From: Candidatus Sulfotelmatobacter sp.
GTDB taxonomy: Bacteria; Acidobacteriota; Terriglobia; Terriglobales; Acidobacteriaceae
NCBI GenBank assembly: GCA_017883385.1
Contig: JADGNQ010000062.1
Span: 1 to 32,347, forward strand
Length of the DNA stretch: 32,347 bases
Direction of reading: 5' to 3'
In this document: positions 30,390-32,347 of the stretch, piece by piece
Layout of the letters: each line of letters opens with the position of its first letter
Position numbering within the stretch: position 1 is the first letter of the stretch
Notes under the pieces: model-generated
The model's database searches: none
What the model was told of the DNA's origin: nothing
Seen by the model: only the letters and a program-made list of their open reading frames with translations
Program-made: the position numbers and the translations under genes

Positions 30390-32000
30390 CTACTTTACGG
30401 AAAGCCGCTCCACATTCCAGTAAGTCTGCGGCACCAGAATCACCGGGCTGGCCCCCTGAACCGTGGCAGCGACGGCCGACAGTGCATTCCGGTTTACCAG
30501 AAAGATAAACGGCGCCTGCTCCACCGCAATCTCCTGTACGCGGTCGAAGCTCTCCTTCCGCTTCTTCGCGTCGGACGAGGAAGCCTGTGCCCGCATCAGC
30601 CGGTCAATCTCCGCTTCCCATGCGGTTTCCGGAGTCTTTTCCTGCGGATTCCACTGATGATTCTCCGACGAACTCAGCCAGACGTTCATTTGGTCGTTCG
30701 GATCGAGCCCCACATTCGTCAGCCCCAGCAGAATCGCCTCATAGTCGAAGGTCTGTGTTATCCGCTCGATCAGGGAAGGGAAGTCGAGTGTGACCACATT
30801 CACGTGGATGCCGATCTTCTGCAGGTCTTCCTGGATCATCGTGGCCATGCGCTCGCGATACTTGTTCCCGGAGTTGGTGATAATCGAAAACACGACCTCG
30901 TTTCCGTCTTTGTCTTTCAACGCCCCATTTTCCAGACGGAAACCATCATTCTGCAGCGACTTGAGCGCCGCGTCCGGCGAATAGGTATCCGGCTTCAGCC
31001 GCGCGTTGAACCAGAATTTGTTTGCCGGAGAGATCGGACCCGCCGCCGCCTGCGCGTGCCCTCGAAACACAACCCGGGCCAGGTCCGCGCGATTGATCGC
31101 CTCGGAAATCGCCCGCCGGAAAGTTGTCGAGCGGAACCAATTCTTCTTGTACGCGGGCAAAGGAGACTTCGCCACTTCGTTGAACCACATCTGCTCGCTG
31201 TCGAGCGACGGCCCGGCATCATGCACGGCCTGCGGCGAAGCTGTCGCCAGCTTATCGAAGTACTCGCTGTCCAGCGTATTGATCAGGTCGATCTCCCCGC
31301 GCTTGAGGCGCAGCATTTCCACATCACGGTTCGGCTGTATGTCCAGCCGGATCGAATCCAGGTAAGGCAGTCTCCGTCCCTGCGCATCCGATTTCCAGTA
31401 ATTTGGATTCCGCTTCAGCAGAACAGTTGCCCCGGGCTTGTAATCTGCCACCATAAACGGGCCAAGCACGGCCATTTCCTTTTTTGCCGAATGTGCCGAG
31501 AGAATCGCTACCTGGTCGAACTGCCGGTCGAGTCCCGCCACCGCCGCCGGAAACGTAATCGAAATCTGGGTGGGCGAAATGACTTTCGTCTCCACATTGC
31601 CCGGACCTGAGCGGAACGCATCTCCCGTCGGGGAATGCAACGCCGAATCCATCAACTGCCGCACCGTGTAGGCCACATCCTCGGCCGAAAATGGCGTGCC
31701 GTCGGAAAACGAGATCCCACTGCGCAGTTTGAACGTGATCTGCTTCCCATCTTTCGACACTTTCCACGACTGCGCCAGTTCCGGCTCCAGAGCCTGGGTC
31801 TGGCGGTTCATGCGCACGAGCACCCCCCCCGTCAAATACCGAATTGCCACTGACGCGTCGTCTTCCACCTTCAACGGATCAAACGTCTTGGGTTCGGAAC
31901 GTAGACAAAACCGCAACTCGCCCTGCGCGAGCGCCGACCCCGCCAGAATCCCCAGGCAGGCCATCGATATCAAGATTGCTTTCCTGCACGTCGTTTCCAT
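30390..32000 (-). CDS. ABC transporter solute-binding protein, family 5 (peptide-type)
   Basis: The start at 32000 exposes a clean signal peptide (METTCRKAILISMACLGI then SALAQG); the open frame upstream overlaps the preceding permease gene and is not used. The 536-residue protein has the family 5 features: FCLRSEPKTFDPL at the N-terminus, LEPELAQSWKVSKDGKQITF, FSDGTPFSAEDVAYT, the YWK block (LLKRNPNYWKSD), and LRLKRGEIDLI. It would capture peptides or similar solutes in the periplasm and hand them to the permeases. There is no lipobox cysteine, so it is a soluble periplasmic protein. It lies between the permease gene (26-base gap) and the ATPase gene. Confidence 0.93.
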   Translation of the reverse strand: METTCRKAILISMACLGILAGSALAQGELRFCLRSEPKTFDPLKVEDDASVAIRYLTGGVLVRMNRQTQALEPELAQSWKVSKDGKQITFKLRSGISFSDGTPFSAEDVAYTVRQLMDSALHSPTGDAFRSGPGNVETKVISPTQISITFPAAVAGLDRQFDQVAILSAHSAKKEMAVLGPFMVADYKPGATVLLKRNPNYWKSDAQGRRLPYLDSIRLDIQPNRDVEMLRLKRGEIDLINTLDSEYFDKLATASPQAVHDAGPSLDSEQMWFNEVAKSPLPAYKKNWFRSTTFRRAISEAINRADLARVVFRGHAQAAAGPISPANKFWFNARLKPDTYSPDAALKSLQNDGFRLENGALKDKDGNEVVFSIITNSGNKYRERMATMIQEDLQKIGIHVNVVTLDFPSLIERITQTFDYEAILLGLTNVGLDPNDQMNVWLSSSENHQWNPQEKTPETAWEAEIDRLMRAQASSSDAKKRKESFDRVQEIAVEQAPFIFLVNRNALSAVAATVQGASPVILVPQTYWNVERLSVK

Positions 32001-32026
32001 TACTGCCAACTCTCCCCGGAGGTCGG

Positions 32027-32347
32027 TCACGCGGCCACCTCGTCCTGCTTCGAAAGCACAAGTTGAAACGATGTCACCACTACTACCAGCAATACTAACG
32101 GCACAAACTTCCACGGCTCCTCGCCCACCGATACCAGCCCTTCCAGTTCCTTCAACAGACTTCCCCAGGATGGCATCGGCTCGGCCACGCCGAGCCCCAG
32201 AATCCCTAGATTCGCCTCACTAAGAATGAAGACTGGAATCGAGATCCAGAACTGGGCAAACAGCACTGGCTTCAGGTTCGGGAGCACGTGAACCCAGAAC
32301 AGCCTGACCCCGCGAATCCCCGAAGCCCGCGCCTGCCGCACAAAGTC
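32027..32347 (-). CDS. ABC transporter permease, DppC/OppC-like (C-terminal part, runs off the window)
   Basis: The frame is open to the last base of the window, so the gene begins beyond it; only about 106 C-terminal residues are present. DFVRQARASGIRGVRLFWVH followed by VLPNLKPVLFAQ is the EAA-type loop that contacts the ATPase. After it come a transmembrane helix and the family hallmark LGILGLGVAEPMPSWGSLL, then a last helix (FVPLVLLVVVVTSFQLVL). It forms the membrane channel with a second permease. It is the most upstream visible gene of the leftward ABC operon, 26 bases before the solute-binding protein. Confidence 0.93.
   Translation of the reverse strand, partial: DFVRQARASGIRGVRLFWVHVLPNLKPVLFAQFWISIPVFILSEANLGILGLGVAEPMPSWGSLLKELEGLVSVGEEPWKFVPLVLLVVVVTSFQLVLSKQDEVAA

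Noticed and set aside
29856-31610. Plus-strand open frame of 584 codons
   Set aside because: It is antisense to the ABC ATPase and solute-binding protein genes, whose motifs are unambiguous. The plus-strand product is Arg-rich and featureless.

Overview
The window looks like chromosomal DNA from an Acidobacteriota bacterium, probably class Terriglobia. The clues are indirect but agree: moderately high GC, a von Willebrand A protein of the acidobacterial type, a very large TonB receptor with an N-terminal carboxypeptidase-regulatory-like domain, a subtilase with VVWGTS repeats, a sulfatase-like/TPR fusion, a DinB protein, and several GTG/TTG starts with good Shine-Dalgarno sites. No rRNA gene or other decisive marker is present.

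Layout. (1) 1-376: the tail of an open frame entering from the left (possibly a tyrosine recombinase) and a T-arm plus acceptor fragment of a tRNA, which together look like the right end of an integrated element. (2) 377-2968 (-): a secreted FecR/DUF6600-type protein ending in six 96-bp proline-rich repeats. (3) 3457-5945 (+): a three-gene sortase locus made of a small secreted protein with an LPKTAS sorting signal, a secreted VWA protein and a class D-like sortase. (4) 6171-8605 (+): a Tat-signal subunit 3 and a GMC flavoprotein with a CxxCxxCxxxC cluster, together a periplasmic sugar/alcohol dehydrogenase. (5) 8711-14330: a TonB-dependent receptor and, divergently, a sulfatase-like/TPR protein.

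(6) 14337-25115 is a divergent carbohydrate-utilisation locus. The minus-strand operon runs ROK kinase, MFS sugar porter, GH2 glycosidase, class I mannose-6-phosphate isomerase and cupin glucose-6-phosphate isomerase. This would release, import, phosphorylate and isomerise a hexose into glycolysis, with mannose or a mannoside the simplest guess. The plus-strand operon runs SIS-domain isomerase, SDR dehydrogenase, MetE-C-like methyltransferase and UlaG-like metallo-hydrolase, with several overlapping stop/start codons. Their combined function is not known to me and is the best candidate for an undescribed pathway. A pair of GTTTGTGCA direct repeats lies between the two operons.

(7) 25189-26584: a DinB protein, a small 90-residue protein, a frameshifted remnant of a TolC-type efflux gene, and a strong terminator. 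(8) 26585-29185 (-): a subtilase with hexapeptide repeats and a multi-pass membrane protein. (9) 29518-32347 (-): an oligopeptide-type ABC transporter (permease fragment, solute-binding protein, ATPase) running off the right edge. All gene calls come from reading translations and motifs; no database search was run.
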